Notes: generated by a model not told the origin, from the sequence alone. Positions 1 through 9,942 are shown, counted from the first letter of the stretch. The stretch: DNA of 64,000 nucleotides from Hymenopus coronatus (GCA_030762935.1 CM060883.1:95710501-95774500), one strand, 5' to 3'. Numbers and translations: made by a program.

Positions 1-1963
1 CTGAACATATAGGTACTTGTGGAAGAGTTCCAGTGTTGTAACTACAGCAAAGTGAGGGCAGAGTGCTCGGCCTTTACATCGAATGGCTGAACATACAGGT
101 TCTTGTGAAAGAGTTCCAGTGCTTTAACTACAATCAGGTGAGGCTGAGTGCTCAACCTTCACATGGAACGACTGAACATATAGGTACTTGTGGAAGAGTT
201 CCAATGTTTTAACTACAGCCATGTGAGTGCAGAGTGCTCTGCCTTCACATGGAACTGCTGAACATATAGGTACTTGTGGAAGAGTTCCAGTATTTGACTA
301 CAGCCAGGTGAGGGCAGAGTGCTCAGCCTTCATTTGGAATGGCTGAACATATAGGTGCTTGTGGAAGAGTTCCGTTTCATAACTACAGTCAGGTGACGGC
401 AGAGTGCTCACCCTTCATGTGGAATGGCTGAACATATAGGTGCTTGTGGAAGAGTTCCAGTGTCATAACTACAGTCAAGTGAGGGCAGAATCTCAGCCTT
501 CACGTTGAATGGCTGAACATACTGGTGCTTGTGGAAGAGTTCCATTGTCATAACTACAGTCAGGTGAGGGCAGAGTGCTCACCCTTAATGTGGAATGGCT
601 GAACATATAGGTGCTTGTGGAAGAGTTCTAGTTTTGTAAATACAGTCAGGTGAGTGCAGAGTTCTCAACCTTCATGTGAAATGGCTGAACATTAGGTGCT
701 TTTGGAAGAGCTCCAATGTTGTATCTACAGCCAGGTGAGTGCAGAGTGCTCAACTTTCATGTGGAATGGCTGAACATATAGGTTCTTGTGGAAGAGTTCC
801 AGTGTTGTAACTACAGCCAGGTGAGGGCAGAGTGCTCAGCCTTCATGTGTAATGCCTGAACATATAGGTGCTTGTGGAAAAGTTTCAGTGTCATAACTAC
901 AGTCATGTGATGGCAGAGTGCTCGGCCTTCATGTGGAATGTCTGAACATATAGGTGCTTGTGGAAGAGTTCCAGTATTGTAACTACAGTCTGGTGAGGGC
1001 AGAGTGCTCAGCCTTAATGTGGAATGGCTGAACATATAGTTGCTTGTGGAAGAGTTCCAGTGTTTTAACTACAGCCAGGTGAGTGCAGAGTGCTCTGCCA
1101 TCACATGGAACGGCTGAACATATAGGTAGTTGTGGAAGAATTCCACTGTTGTAACTACAGTCAGATGAGGGCAGAGTGCTCAGCCTTCACGTGGATTGGC
1201 TGAACATATAGATGCTTGTGGAAGAGTTCCAGTATGTAACTACAGTCAGGTGAGGGCAGAGTGCTCAGTTTTAATGTGGAATGGCTGAACATATAGGTTC
1301 TTGTGGAAGAGTTCCAGTGTCATAACTACAGTTAGGTGAGGGCAGAGTGCTCGGCATTCACATGGAATGGCTGAACATATAGGTGCTTGTGGAAGAGTTC
1401 CAGTGTGTACTATAGTCAGGTGAGGGCAGAGTGCTCACCCTTCATGTGGCATGTCTGAACATTTAGGTGCTTGTGGAAGAGTTCCAGTGTGTAACTACAG
1501 TCAGGTGAGGGCAGTGTGCTCACCCTTCACATGGAACGGCTTAACATATAGGTACTTGTGGAAGAGTTCCAGTGGTTTAACTACAGCCAGGTGAGTTCAG
1601 AGCTCTCTACCATCACATGGAACGGCTGAAGATATAGGTAGTTGTGGAAGAGTTCCAGAATTTTAACTACAGTCAGGTGAGGGCAGAGTGCTCAACCTTC
1701 ACGTGGAATGGCTGAACATACAGGTGCTTGTGGAAGAGTTCCAGTGTTGTAACTACAGCCACGTGAGGGCAGAGTGCTCAGCCTTCATGTGGAATGGCTG
1801 AGCTTAAAGGTGCTTGTGGAAGAGTTCCAGTGTGTAACTACAGCCAGGTGAGGGCAGGGTGCTCAGCCTTAATGTGGAATGGCTGAACATATAGATGCTT
1901 GTGGAAGAGTTCCAGTGTGTAACTAGTCAGGTGAGGACAGAGTGCTCAGCTTTAATGTGGAAT
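1..1963. repeat. Satellite array, segment 1 (~86-bp monomer)
   Basis: Head-to-tail copies of an 84-87 bp monomer fill this segment. Landmarks on the plus strand, in order, are GGCTGAACATATAGG, TGGAAGAGTTCCAG, an AACTACAG block, CAGGTGAGGGCAGAGTGCTC, and TTCAYRTGGAA leading into the next monomer. Monomers differ by recurrent substitutions and 1-2 bp indels in the central block (GTCATAAC, GTTGTAAC, GTGTAAC, GTTTTAAC). The order of subtypes from about 60 to 1640 recurs at about 8420 to 10100, after LINE copy 1. Short open frames here are only translated satellite; the monomer length is usually not a multiple of three. No gene or RNA gene is visible. The array continues beyond the left edge of the window. 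Confidence 0.97.
1951..1963. repeat. Target-site duplication, left, LINE copy 1
   Basis: TTTAATGTGGAAT lies immediately before the GAT-repeat end of the element and is repeated exactly at 7829-7841. The following G is ambiguous, so the duplication is 13 or 14 bp. Confidence 0.93.
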
Positions 1964-2201
1964 GATGATGATGATGGTGTTTAAGGGCGCTCAACTGCCG
2001 AGGTCATAAGCGCCCTTATGATTAAAACTTGGCAATAGTCAGTAAGAAAATACCAAACAAAATAGTAAACACAAATAAAAGAGCTAACACAGTTGAAACG
2101 GAAGTAACAGAAACGTCCAGCCCTCTAACCAGAGCTGGATATAAAACTCCATCTAAAATCAACACATTAAAACCAAAAGAGTTTAAAAAACCGCTATCAC
2201 A
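1964..2201 (-). other. LINE copy 1 3' UTR with terminal hairpin and ATC tail
   Basis: The region after the ORF2 stop ends, in sense orientation, in an inverted repeat with 10-bp arms (1982-1991 and 2009-2018, arm TAAGGGCGCT on the plus strand, 17-nt loop), then CACC and four ATC units. Such 3' hairpins and short simple-repeat tails are known in other LINEs as the part recognised by the reverse transcriptase during target-primed reverse transcription; that role is inferred here. The hairpin is conserved in all three copies. Confidence 0.85.
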
Positions 2202-5200
2202 CTAAAACGTCAAGGTAAAAGAAAGTTTTGCTAAAAATTTAAAAACCCTGTCCACTGCTCTTGGGTCATCTGCCAGGACCTCAGCAAGAGAGGCCGGCAT
2301 GCCCATAGATGACCGAATGTGTGCCAGGTGACCACACTCCAGCAACACATGACGAACTGTCTGTGCCTCCCCACAGAGCGCACAGACAGGAGCAGGTTCA
2401 CGTTTAAAAAGGTAACTGTGAGTAAAAATACAGTGGCCAATTCTTAGCCGAGCTAGTACTACCTCCTCCCGGCGGAATAAACGAGAGGAGGTTACCCAGT
2501 TGACAGGGAGGTCCTTCACCTCTCGCAGCTTATTACCACGGAGAGCCGACCACTCCGCATGCCAAGTCGATAAAACGGCTCTCCGTACAGCCAGTCTAAA
2601 ATCTTCTGCTGTTGAATGGGTAATCGTAACACTGGGCGCTGTGACTGCCGATTTCGCTGCCAAATCCGCCGTGTCATTCCCTGGCAAGCCAACGTGTCCA
2701 GGAATCCATGCGCACTCCACATTAAAACCAGAAGCGTGCAAAATGTGGAGAACGTCCTGGATGCGCTGCACCAAAGCATGGTAATTGTACAGCTCACGAA
2801 TGCTCTGAAGTGCACTAAGGGAATCACTAAGAATAAGGCAGTCACCTAATTTTCGACGTCGAATATACAGAAGGGCTTGATAAATAGCATATAGCTCGGC
2901 AGAGTATATAGATGTGCAACTAGGCAAACCGTAAGTAGAAGTTGCGGTACCAGTGACAAAGGCACATCCAACACCGTCGGGGCTCTTACTACCATCGGTG
3001 TAAATACAAATACGGCCACTGTATTTGGATAAAAATTCTAAAAAGCAACGACGAATACTATCAAGAGGCGTAACAGATTTCCCGTAGAGCGTCATCCCGA
3101 GATCGACATGGGAGGTAGCGCGTAACCAGGGGGGGTGTATACGCTCTCCCTTGGATAAAAGCCGAGGAATGTCAACATGGTGCTGGCGTAGAAGCTCACG
3201 GAAACGAAAACCTGCTGGCCTGGGGCTCAGAGAGCGGAGGCAGTATCGCTCGTGCAGCTCAGAGGAGAAAAACGCGTGATAAGTTGGATGCCCAGGCATA
3301 CACTTCAGCCCACAGCCATAATTAGCAAGCAGGACATCACGCCGACAACGCAGAGGAGGTTCTCCCGATTCGGCGTAGAGGCTAACGACTGGGCTCGTTG
3401 GAAAAGCTCCAACGGCCACACGGATGCCCTGGTTATGGACTGTGTCTAACCTTCTGAGCACTGAAGGTCGAGCTGAAGAATACACAATGCTGCCATAGTC
3501 CAACTTCGAACGAATCACAGCACGATAAAGACGGAGCAATGTCGTCCGATCCGCACCCCAAGACTTGCCACTTAGTATCCGTAAAAGATTTAGAGAACGG
3601 TCACATCGTGCTCTAAGCTGTGCTATTTGTGGTGCCCAACAAAGTTTCCGATCGAAGATCAAACCAAGGAATCTCGCCTCGTCTGCGAAAGGAAGTAAAT
3701 CTGGCCCGAGTCGAAGAGACGGCGGCATATGCCACTTACGGCGCCAGAAGTTAACGCAGACTGTCTTCTCAGCGGAGAAACGAAAACCGTGTTTCGAGCT
3801 CCATGCATAGAGATTGTCCAAACACCGCTGGAGACGGCGTTCCAAAAACGGTGTACGCTGAGAAGTACAGAAGATGGCAAAGTCGTCCACGAATAAACAG
3901 GAAGAGACACCTTGAGGCACACATAGTGATATGGAATTTATCGCAATAGCAAATAGAGTCACGCTGAGTACCGAGCCCTGCGGCACTCCGTTCTCTTGAA
4001 TAAAATGGTTAGAAAAAACCGAACCCACCCTCACTCGAAAAACACGGTCCCGCATAAACTCCTGAATGACCAACGGTAGGCGTCCACGTATGTTCCAGTT
4101 GTGCAGAGAACGCAATATTCCCGCCCGCCAACACGTGTCGTAGGCCTTCTCGAGGTCAAAAAATATCCCAACTGTGGGGCTGTTCTTAAGAAACCCGTCC
4201 ATAATCTGAGTTGACAGAGAGACAAGGTGGTCAGCAGTTGAACGTCGTCGTCGAAAGCCACACTGGATGTTCGTCAGAAGATTGTGGGATTCCAGCCACC
4301 ACACCAACCGTCCATTGATCATGCGTTCCATCACCTTGCAAACGCAACTGGTGAGGGAAATAGGACGGTAACTGGAAGGAAGTTGGCGGTCCTTTCCAGC
4401 TTTAAGAATGGGTATGATGGTGGCCTCCCGCCACTTGTCTGGAAAAATGCCATCAACCCAGACACGATTATAGACCTCGAGTAGGAAATCTTTGCCATCA
4501 GGAGAGAGATGTTGCAACATTTGGACGTGGATACCATCTGGACCTGGTGCTGAGTGTCGTGAAGAGGAGAGTGCATTGTCTAGCTCTGCCAGGGTGAAAA
4601 GGCGATTATAATCCTCAAGGTTGCCAGAAAGAAACGAGAATTCTTGAGATTCCACCTGGTTCTTAACTGTAAGAAACTCAGGGGAATAGTTGCCTGAGCT
4701 AGACACCTGAGCGAAAGCACTGCCTAAAGTATTCGCCACGTCAAATGTATCAACAACAGCTCCGGTAGGTGTTTTGAGACCGGCGATGGGCATATGGTTC
4801 GGTTTCCCAGCCACACGTCTTAACTTATCCCATACGACAGAGGAAGGTGTATGTCGATTAAAGGAACCCACGAATTTATTCCATGACATCCTTTTGCTAT
4901 CCTTAATAACCCGCCTAGAATGTGCACGCATCCGTTTATAGTGTATCAGGTTATCCAGTGTAGGAAAACGCTGGAAAACCCGTAGAGCTCGTCTGCGAGC
5001 GCGAATAGCATCCCGACAGTCAGCGGTCCACCAAGGTACCGGAAATCGACGGCTGTAGCCAGTCGAACGCGGAATGGATTGCTCAGCAGCAGAAAGAATG
5101 GTCCCTGTAAGATGTTCGACCAAGTGGTTCACAGAGTCGTGCTCTTCGTAGCTAAATTCAGCCAAGTGGGAGTACAGTTCCCAGCTGGCGTGGTCTGGGC

Positions 5201-5891
5201 GCCAACTAGGTAAACGGGTGGAACATACAACGGGTGTCAAGACACTAATACGACAAGGAAAGTGGTCACTAGAATGCAAATCCGAGATGATATTCCAGCA
5301 TAAGGTGACTGCCAGCTGAGGGGAACAAATTGCAATGTCAATGTGTGAAAAACTATGAAATGCGTCAGATAGAAAGGTGGGCTCTCCGGTGTTCAAGAGA
5401 GCAAGATTCTGACTATCCAAGAAGTCTTTAAGTAGCGTACCTCTCGCACAAGCCCGAGGAGAGCCCCAAAGAGGGTGATGGGCATTCACGTCGCCTACCA
5501 ATAAAAAGGGTGGTGGCAACTGCGAAATGAGGTGTTCTAAGTCGCTGTGCGAGAGGTCCGCAGATGGAGGCAAATAGATACTGCAAATGGTGAATGAAGC
5601 GGAGGGTAGCTTAATGCTGACAGCAACGGACTGGATTGCAGATTGTATGGGTACGGAGTTGGCAAAAATATCATCTCGAATAAGCATCATAGTGCCCCCA
5701 TGTGCCGGGACACCGTCCTCCGGGGATACATCACATCGTACGGAGGAGTACTGCCTGATGGTAACGGTGTCCTGTGGACGGAGCTTCGTCTCTTGTAAAC
5801 ATACAGCCAAGGGTTCATGCTGGCGCAGCAACAAGTCAAGCTCTGGTCGATGTGGTCGAATTCCGCGTATGTTCCAATGGAGGATAGCCAT
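2202..5891 (-). CDS. LINE ORF2 polyprotein (endonuclease, reverse transcriptase, RNase H), copy 1
   Basis: 1229 aa, starting at the ATG whose complement is 5889-5891 (MAILHWN) and ending with TAG at 2202-2204. The apurinic-like endonuclease spans about residues 1-225: N7 (WNIRG), E34 (QETKL), Y106, D134/N136/H138 (GDVNAH), D185 (HIDIA) and D209-H210 (SSDH). The reverse transcriptase lies about 480-760: D579 in FDLEKAYD, GVPQGS at 635-640 and FVDD at 667-670. RNase H is about 958-1080 with D966 (YTDGS), E999 (AELYAI), D1023 (LSDS), H1066 (IPGH) and D1073 (GNDTAD). A C-terminal finger follows: C1170-x2-C1173-x7-H1181-x4-C1186. The protein would nick genomic DNA, prime on it, copy the LINE RNA and may degrade RNA in the hybrid. 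It lies 22 nt downstream of ORF1. All catalytic residues I can check are present, so the copy looks competent; activity is inference. Confidence 0.96.
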   Translation of the reverse strand: MAILHWNIRGIRPHRPELDLLLRQHEPLAVCLQETKLRPQDTVTIRQYSSVRCDVSPEDGVPAHGGTMMLIRDDIFANSVPIQSAIQSVAVSIKLPSASFTICSIYLPPSADLSHSDLEHLISQLPPPFLLVGDVNAHHPLWGSPRACARGTLLKDFLDSQNLALLNTGEPTFLSDAFHSFSHIDIAICSPQLAVTLCWNIISDLHSSDHFPCRISVLTPVVCSTRLPSWRPDHASWELYSHLAEFSYEEHDSVNHLVEHLTGTILSAAEQSIPRSTGYSRRFPVPWWTADCRDAIRARRRALRVFQRFPTLDNLIHYKRMRAHSRRVIKDSKRMSWNKFVGSFNRHTPSSVVWDKLRRVAGKPNHMPIAGLKTPTGAVVDTFDVANTLGSAFAQVSSSGNYSPEFLTVKNQVESQEFSFLSGNLEDYNRLFTLAELDNALSSSRHSAPGPDGIHVQMLQHLSPDGKDFLLEVYNRVWVDGIFPDKWREATIIPILKAGKDRQLPSSYRPISLTSCVCKVMERMINGRLVWWLESHNLLTNIQCGFRRRRSTADHLVSLSTQIMDGFLKNSPTVGIFFDLEKAYDTCWRAGILRSLHNWNIRGRLPLVIQEFMRDRVFRVRVGSVFSNHFIQENGVPQGSVLSVTLFAIAINSISLCVPQGVSSCLFVDDFAIFCTSQRTPFLERRLQRCLDNLYAWSSKHGFRFSAEKTVCVNFWRRKWHMPPSLRLGPDLLPFADEARFLGLIFDRKLCWAPQIAQLRARCDRSLNLLRILSGKSWGADRTTLLRLYRAVIRSKLDYGSIVYSSARPSVLRRLDTVHNQGIRVAVGAFPTSPVVSLYAESGEPPLRCRRDVLLANYGCGLKCMPGHPTYHAFFSSELHERYCLRSLSPRPAGFRFRELLRQHHVDIPRLLSKGERIHPPWLRATSHVDLGMTLYGKSVTPLDSIRRCFLEFLSKYSGRICIYTDGSKSPDGVGCAFVTGTATSTYGLPSCTSIYSAELYAIYQALLYIRRRKLGDCLILSDSLSALQSIRELYNYHALVQRIQDVLHILHASGFNVECAWIPGHVGLPGNDTADLAAKSAVTAPSVTITHSTAEDFRLAVRRAVLSTWHAEWSALRGNKLREVKDLPVNWVTSSRLFRREEVVLARLRIGHCIFTHSYLFKREPAPVCALCGEAQTVRHVLLECGHLAHIRSSMGMPASLAEVLADDPRAVDRVFKFLAKLSFTLTF

Positions 5892-5913
5892 TGAGTATAT
5901 TATGGGATAAGTT

Positions 5914-7368
5914 TCAAATCGAAAGACGCTTCTGCAGATTAGGATTAGCTGGTCGGTTCAATTTGTTCTTCTTAGGCGTTGGGCTAGTACTATTTTCAGG
6001 AGCACGATCCTGCCGTTTCCGCACTGTCCCTCTGGCAGTGGCGGCAGAATCCTCCTGGTCCATCTCCTCCACAAGGGAGGTCCCTTTTTCAAGAGCAGTT
6101 TTAGGTCCAAGTAGTTCGAACCGATTGGATGTGCTGATCGGCGAAGACGGCCGTCGCCGATTCACGCCCTCCTCCCCAGATGACCCTTCAGAGGAGGATA
6201 CACGTGTGGAGTTGCGTGAACTTTTCTTACCTTTAGATGACTTGGTAATAGATTGCACATTCTCTTTTAAGAAGTCTTGTCGTACATACTTGGTCTTAAA
6301 CTGTTTTTCCGGGGCAGAAGACGTCGTGAATTTACCAACTTTAGTTCCAGAGGTCGAGGCTTTCGGTGACAACTGTGCAGGACTATTCTGTAAGCTAGCG
6401 GATTTGGCAGAATTTGATACCAACTTGGGTGTAGGTGCCGAAGGCTTTGGCAGCGCTTGGGCTAAAATAACCTTTTCCGCAATTGTAGCCCCGTTCATAT
6501 CGCCGGTCTGTGTTGCGATTTCCCGACGCGGTACCGGTTTAGCTGCAACTGAGCTATAGGTACCGGACCTCGGGGCAGAGGGTTGGCGGAGTCGCAGGAG
6601 CTTCCGGGCTTCCAAGAAGGACACCTCTTTCACCCGTATCTCCTGGATCGCTCGTTCCTCTGCAAAACGGAGGCAGTCTCGGGAACTAGATGGGTGTTCC
6701 CCGTTACAGTTCACACACGATGGAGCTGAAGCACAAGCCCCATCGTGGGAGATGTCACCGCAGTGGACGCAGGTGGACTTGCCGGTACACAACTCACTAG
6801 TGTGACCAAAACGTTGGCATTTAAAGCACCTCAGCGGATTGGGTATATAAGGCCTAACTTCGATGGCTTCATACCCTGCCCTAATCTTTTGAGGGAGGTC
6901 AACCCGATCAAAAGTAAGAAACAGGGTACGAGTAGGCAGGAATTCACCGTTGATCTTACGTTGTACCCGATAAACAGCTGAGACACCCTGAGTCGCAAGA
7001 TTTTCTTGGATCTCCTCAATGGACAAACCGTCCAACGCGCGGGTTGTTACTACACCGCGGGAGGAGTTCAGCGACTTGTGCACCTCGACCTTCACTGGAT
7101 AGCTGGCTAACATGGTGGCTTTAAGTATTCTTGCAGCTTGCGAGGCGGAGTTGGCTTCGACAAGAAGTGTACCATTGCGAGCTCGAACGCAGGATTTAAC
7201 AGGACCAGCAATGGCATCGAGACCCTTTTGGATAGTAGAAGGGCTCACAGTAAGGAACTTCTTACCTTCCTCTGTCCTATGAATAACCAAGTAGCGAGGA
7301 CCACATGACTCGACTACTTCCTTTCCAACGTCTTTATTTGAAATCAGGGGTTTAAGTTTTGGTGCCAT
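5914..7368 (-). CDS. LINE ORF1 Gag-like RNA-binding protein with three zinc knuckles, copy 1
   Basis: 484 aa from the ATG at 7368-7366 (MAPKLKPL). Residues about 24-175 look like one or two RRM-like alpha/beta domains (inference from pattern, e.g. YLVIH, GTLLVEA, TLFLTFD). Three knuckles follow: C181-x2-C184-x4-H189-x4-C194, C200-x2-C203-x4-H208-x3-C212 and C218-x2-C221-x3-H225-x6-C232. The C-terminal half is Ser/Pro/Lys-rich and low complexity, ending in a basic stretch (TPKKNKLNRP) that could act in nuclear import. ORF1 proteins of I and jockey-type LINEs coat the element RNA and carry it in a ribonucleoprotein. Compared with copies 2 and 3, this copy lacks one Lys after residue 248 (in-frame 3-nt loss) and has Leu for Pro at residue 233. 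Confidence 0.94.
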   Translation of the reverse strand: MAPKLKPLISNKDVGKEVVESCGPRYLVIHRTEEGKKFLTVSPSTIQKGLDAIAGPVKSCVRARNGTLLVEANSASQAARILKATMLASYPVKVEVHKSLNSSRGVVTTRALDGLSIEEIQENLATQGVSAVYRVQRKINGEFLPTRTLFLTFDRVDLPQKIRAGYEAIEVRPYIPNPLRCFKCQRFGHTSELCTGKSTCVHCGDISHDGACASAPSCVNCNGEHPSSSRDCLRFAEERAIQEIRVKEVSFLEARKLLRLRQPSAPRSGTYSSVAAKPVPRREIATQTGDMNGATIAEKVILAQALPKPSAPTPKLVSNSAKSASLQNSPAQLSPKASTSGTKVGKFTTSSAPEKQFKTKYVRQDFLKENVQSITKSSKGKKSSRNSTRVSSSEGSSGEEGVNRRRPSSPISTSNRFELLGPKTALEKGTSLVEEMDQEDSAATARGTVRKRQDRAPENSTSPTPKKNKLNRPANPNLQKRLSI

Positions 7369-7828
7369 AAAAAAAAATTGTATAAATTCATCCCCCAGTG
7401 CTCCCCACCCACCACGGAGCCCAACGAGGGGTCACCCCACTGGGGTGACAGGGCTACACAGGGGATATAGCGGGCTCGCCGTCCCACTCACCATGGAGTT
7501 CGGTGTAATACCTAGTCCTGGCCGATTGACTAGGGGTGGGTTGGTCCCTAGCCTCCCGTTTAGGCAAATCAGAAACCAAAGCGGTGTATTAGGCTGCGCA
7601 CCCTCCCCAGTTACTGAAAGACAGAAGCCCAGGCTCAGGTACGCAACCCTCAACCAACCAGGATATTCCTTTTCACCGACACAGGTCTCCACGCACGGCC
7701 TACACGTGGGTGGGCATTTTGACCTACTGACTCCCTCACCACTCTAAGGTTGCCCACAGAGGGAGTCAAGGTGGCTCGGGACCCCGGGTGCGCCTAACCC
7801 GTACCTACCGTAGTAGGCCCCTGGGGGG
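7369..7828 (-). promoter_or_regulatory. LINE copy 1 5' leader (putative internal promoter region)
   Basis: 460 nt between the element's 5' end and the ORF1 ATG. In plus coordinates it holds an inverted repeat GTCACCCC-ACT-GGGGTGAC at 7431-7449, about 63 nt upstream of the ATG, and a smaller hairpin CCTAC-CGTA-GTAGG at 7804-7817 near the 5' end. LINEs of this type normally carry their promoter inside the first part of the element; no specific core motif could be assigned. A leader-wide sense reading frame open in copy 3 is stopped here by TAG at 7744-7746. Confidence 0.7.
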
Positions 7829-7841
7829 TTTAATGTGGAAT
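7829..7841. repeat. Target-site duplication, right, LINE copy 1
   Basis: Exact second copy of TTTAATGTGGAAT directly after the six G's that mark the 5' end of the element on the plus strand. The satellite then resumes in phase with GGCTGAACATATAGG. Confidence 0.93.
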
Positions 7842-9942
7842 GGCTGAACATATAGGTGCTTGTGGAAGAGTTCCAGTGTTGTAACTACAGCCAGGTGAGG
7901 GAGAGTGCTCACCGTTCCTTTGGAATGGCTGAACATATAGGTGCTTGTGGAAGAGTTCCAGTGTCATAGTTACAGTCAGGTGAGGGCAGAGAGCTCACGC
8001 TTCACGTGGAATGGCTGAATATATAGGTGCTTGTGGAAGAGTTCCAGTATCAAAACTACAGTCAGGTGAGGGCAGAGTGCTCAGCCTTAATGTGGAATGG
8101 CTGAATACATAGGTACTTGTGGAAGAGTTCCAGTGTTGTAACTACAGCAAGGTGAGGGCAGAGTGCTCGGCATTTACATAGAATGGCTGAACATACAGGT
8201 GCTTGTGGAAGAGTTCCAGTGCTTTAACTACAGTCAGGTGAGGGCAGAGTGCTCAACCTGCACATAGAACGGCTGAACATATAGGTATTTGTGGAAGAGT
8301 TCCAGTGTTTTAACTACAGCCAGGTGAGTGCAGAGTGCTCGGCCTTCACATGGAACGGCTGAACATATAGGTACTTCTGCAAGAGTTCCAGTGTCATAAC
8401 ACCAACTCAGGTGAGGGCAGAGTGCTCACCCTTCATGTGGAATGGCTGAACATACAGGTGCTTGTGAAAGAGTTCCAGTGCTTTAACTACAGTCAGGTGA
8501 GGCAGAGTGCTCAACCTTCACATGGAACGGCTGAACATATAGGTAATTGTGGAAGAGTTCCAGTGTTTTAACTACAGCCAGGTGAGTGAAGAGTGCTCGG
8601 CCTTCACATGGAACTGCTGAACATATAGGTACTTGTGGAAGAGTTCCAGTATTTGACTACAGCCAGGTGAGGGCAGAGTGCTCAGCCTTCATGTGGAATG
8701 GCTGAACATATAGGTGCTTGTGGAAGAGTTCCAGTGTCATAACTACAGTCAGGTGACGGCAGAGTGTTCACCCTTCATGTGGAATGGCTGAACATATAGG
8801 TGCTTGTGGAAGAGCTCCATTGTCATAACTACAGTCAGGTGAGGGCAGAGTGCTCACCCTTAATGTGGAATGGCTGAACATATAGGTGCTTGTGGAAGAG
8901 TTCTAGTTTTGTAAATACAGTCAGGTGAGTGCAGAGTGCTCAACCTTCATGTGAAATGGCTGAACATTAGGTGCTTTTGGAAGAGTTCCAGTGTTGTATC
9001 TACAGCCAGGTGAGTGCAGAGTGCTCAACCTTCATGTGGAATAGCTGAACATATAGGTGCTTGTGGAAGAGTTCCAGTGTTGTAACTACAGCCAGGTGAG
9101 GGCAGAGTGCTCAGCCTTCATGTGTAATGCCTGAACATATAGGTGCTTGTGGAAAAGTTCCAGTTTTATAAATACAGACATGTGATGGCAGAGTGCTCGG
9201 CCTTCATGTGGATTGGCTGAACATATAGGTGCTTGTGCAAGAGTTCCAGTATTGTAACTACAGCCAGGTGAGGGCAGAGTCTCAGCCTTCTCGTGGAATG
9301 ACTGAGCATATAGGTGCTTGTAGAAGAGTTACAGTGTCATAATTACAGTCAGGTGAGGCCAGAGTGCTCGGCCTTCACATGGAATGTCTGAGCATATAGG
9401 TGCTTGTGGAAGAGTTCCAGTGTTGTAACTACAGTCAGGTGAGGGCAGAGTGCTCAGGCTTCACGTGGAATGGCTGAACATTTAGGTGCTTGTGGAAGAG
9501 TTCCAGTGTGTAGCTACAGTCAGGTGAGGGCAGAGTGCTCAGCCTTAATGTGGAATGGCTGAACATATAGGTGCTTGTGGAAAAGTTCCAGTGTTGTAAC
9601 TACAGCCAGGTGAGTGCAGAGTGCTCTGCCATCACATGGAACGGCTGAACATATAGGTAGATGTGGAAGAGTTCCAGTGTTGTTACTACAGTCAGGTGAG
9701 GGCAGAGTGCTCAGCATTCACGTGGAATAGCTGAACATATAGTTGTTTGTGGAAGAGTTCCAGTATGTAACTACAGTCAGGTGAGGTAAGAGTGCTCGGC
9801 ATTCGCATGGAATGGCTCAAAATATAGGTGCTTGTGGAAGAGTTCCAGTGTGTACTATAGTCAGTTGAGGGCAGAGTGCTCACCCTTCATGTGGAATGTC
9901 TGAACATTTAGGTGCTTGTGGAAGAGTTCCAGTGTGTAACTA

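Larger units (their letters stand above)
1964..7828 (-). mobile_element. Full-length LINE copy 1 (I-group-like, EN-RT-RNase H), both ORFs open
   Basis: A 5865 bp non-LTR retrotransposon in antisense to the window. In sense order it holds a 460 nt 5' leader, ORF1 (484 aa), a 22 nt gap, ORF2 (1229 aa) and a 238 nt 3' UTR ending in a hairpin and four ATC units. It is flanked by a 13 bp duplication of satellite sequence and starts with the same six-C end as the other copies, so it is not 5'-truncated. No LTRs are present. The RNase H domain plus zinc-knuckle ORF1 is typical of I-group LINEs; the clade is not certain. An uninterrupted version of the target is seen at 25043-25055. Relative to copy 3 it differs by about a dozen ORF2 residues and a few ORF1 residues, which suggests recent activity of the family. 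Confidence 0.96.

Noticed and set aside
20..32. Heat-shock element or STAT site reading of GGAAGAGTTCC
   Set aside because: The spacing (GAA-3-TTC) differs from the GAA-2-TTC heat-shock unit, and the half-sites are inverted relative to the STAT TTC-3-GAA form.
811..1035. Many 60-105 aa open frames throughout the satellite (also 9520-9883, 10968-11153, 13018-13203, 24014-24211, 25466-25783, 35593-36097, 53627-53818, 55393-55611 and others)
   Set aside because: They are translations of the monomer in passing frames. Monomer length is mostly 85-86 bp, so the frame drifts and ends; there is no conserved protein pattern.
1101..1117. CENP-B-box-like sequence at monomers reading TTCACATGGAACGGCT (similar spacing of TTC and CGG as in the mammalian box)
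   Set aside because: Only about six of the nine essential positions fit; the TTCG and CGGG cores are each broken. Most likely coincidence.
1964..1976. Independent GAT microsatellites at 1964, 14569 and 44583
   Set aside because: They are the 3' tails of the LINEs, next to the same hairpin and inside the target-site duplications.
5891..6559. 222 aa plus-strand frame opposite ORF1 (also 18490-19158 and 48510-49178)
   Set aside because: It is antisense to ORF1 and recurs only because the LINE copies are near-identical; no domain recognised.
7445..7747. 100 aa plus-strand frame in the LINE leader (also 20066-20348 region and 50066-50368)
   Set aside because: Antisense to the leader, no domain, repeated with the element.
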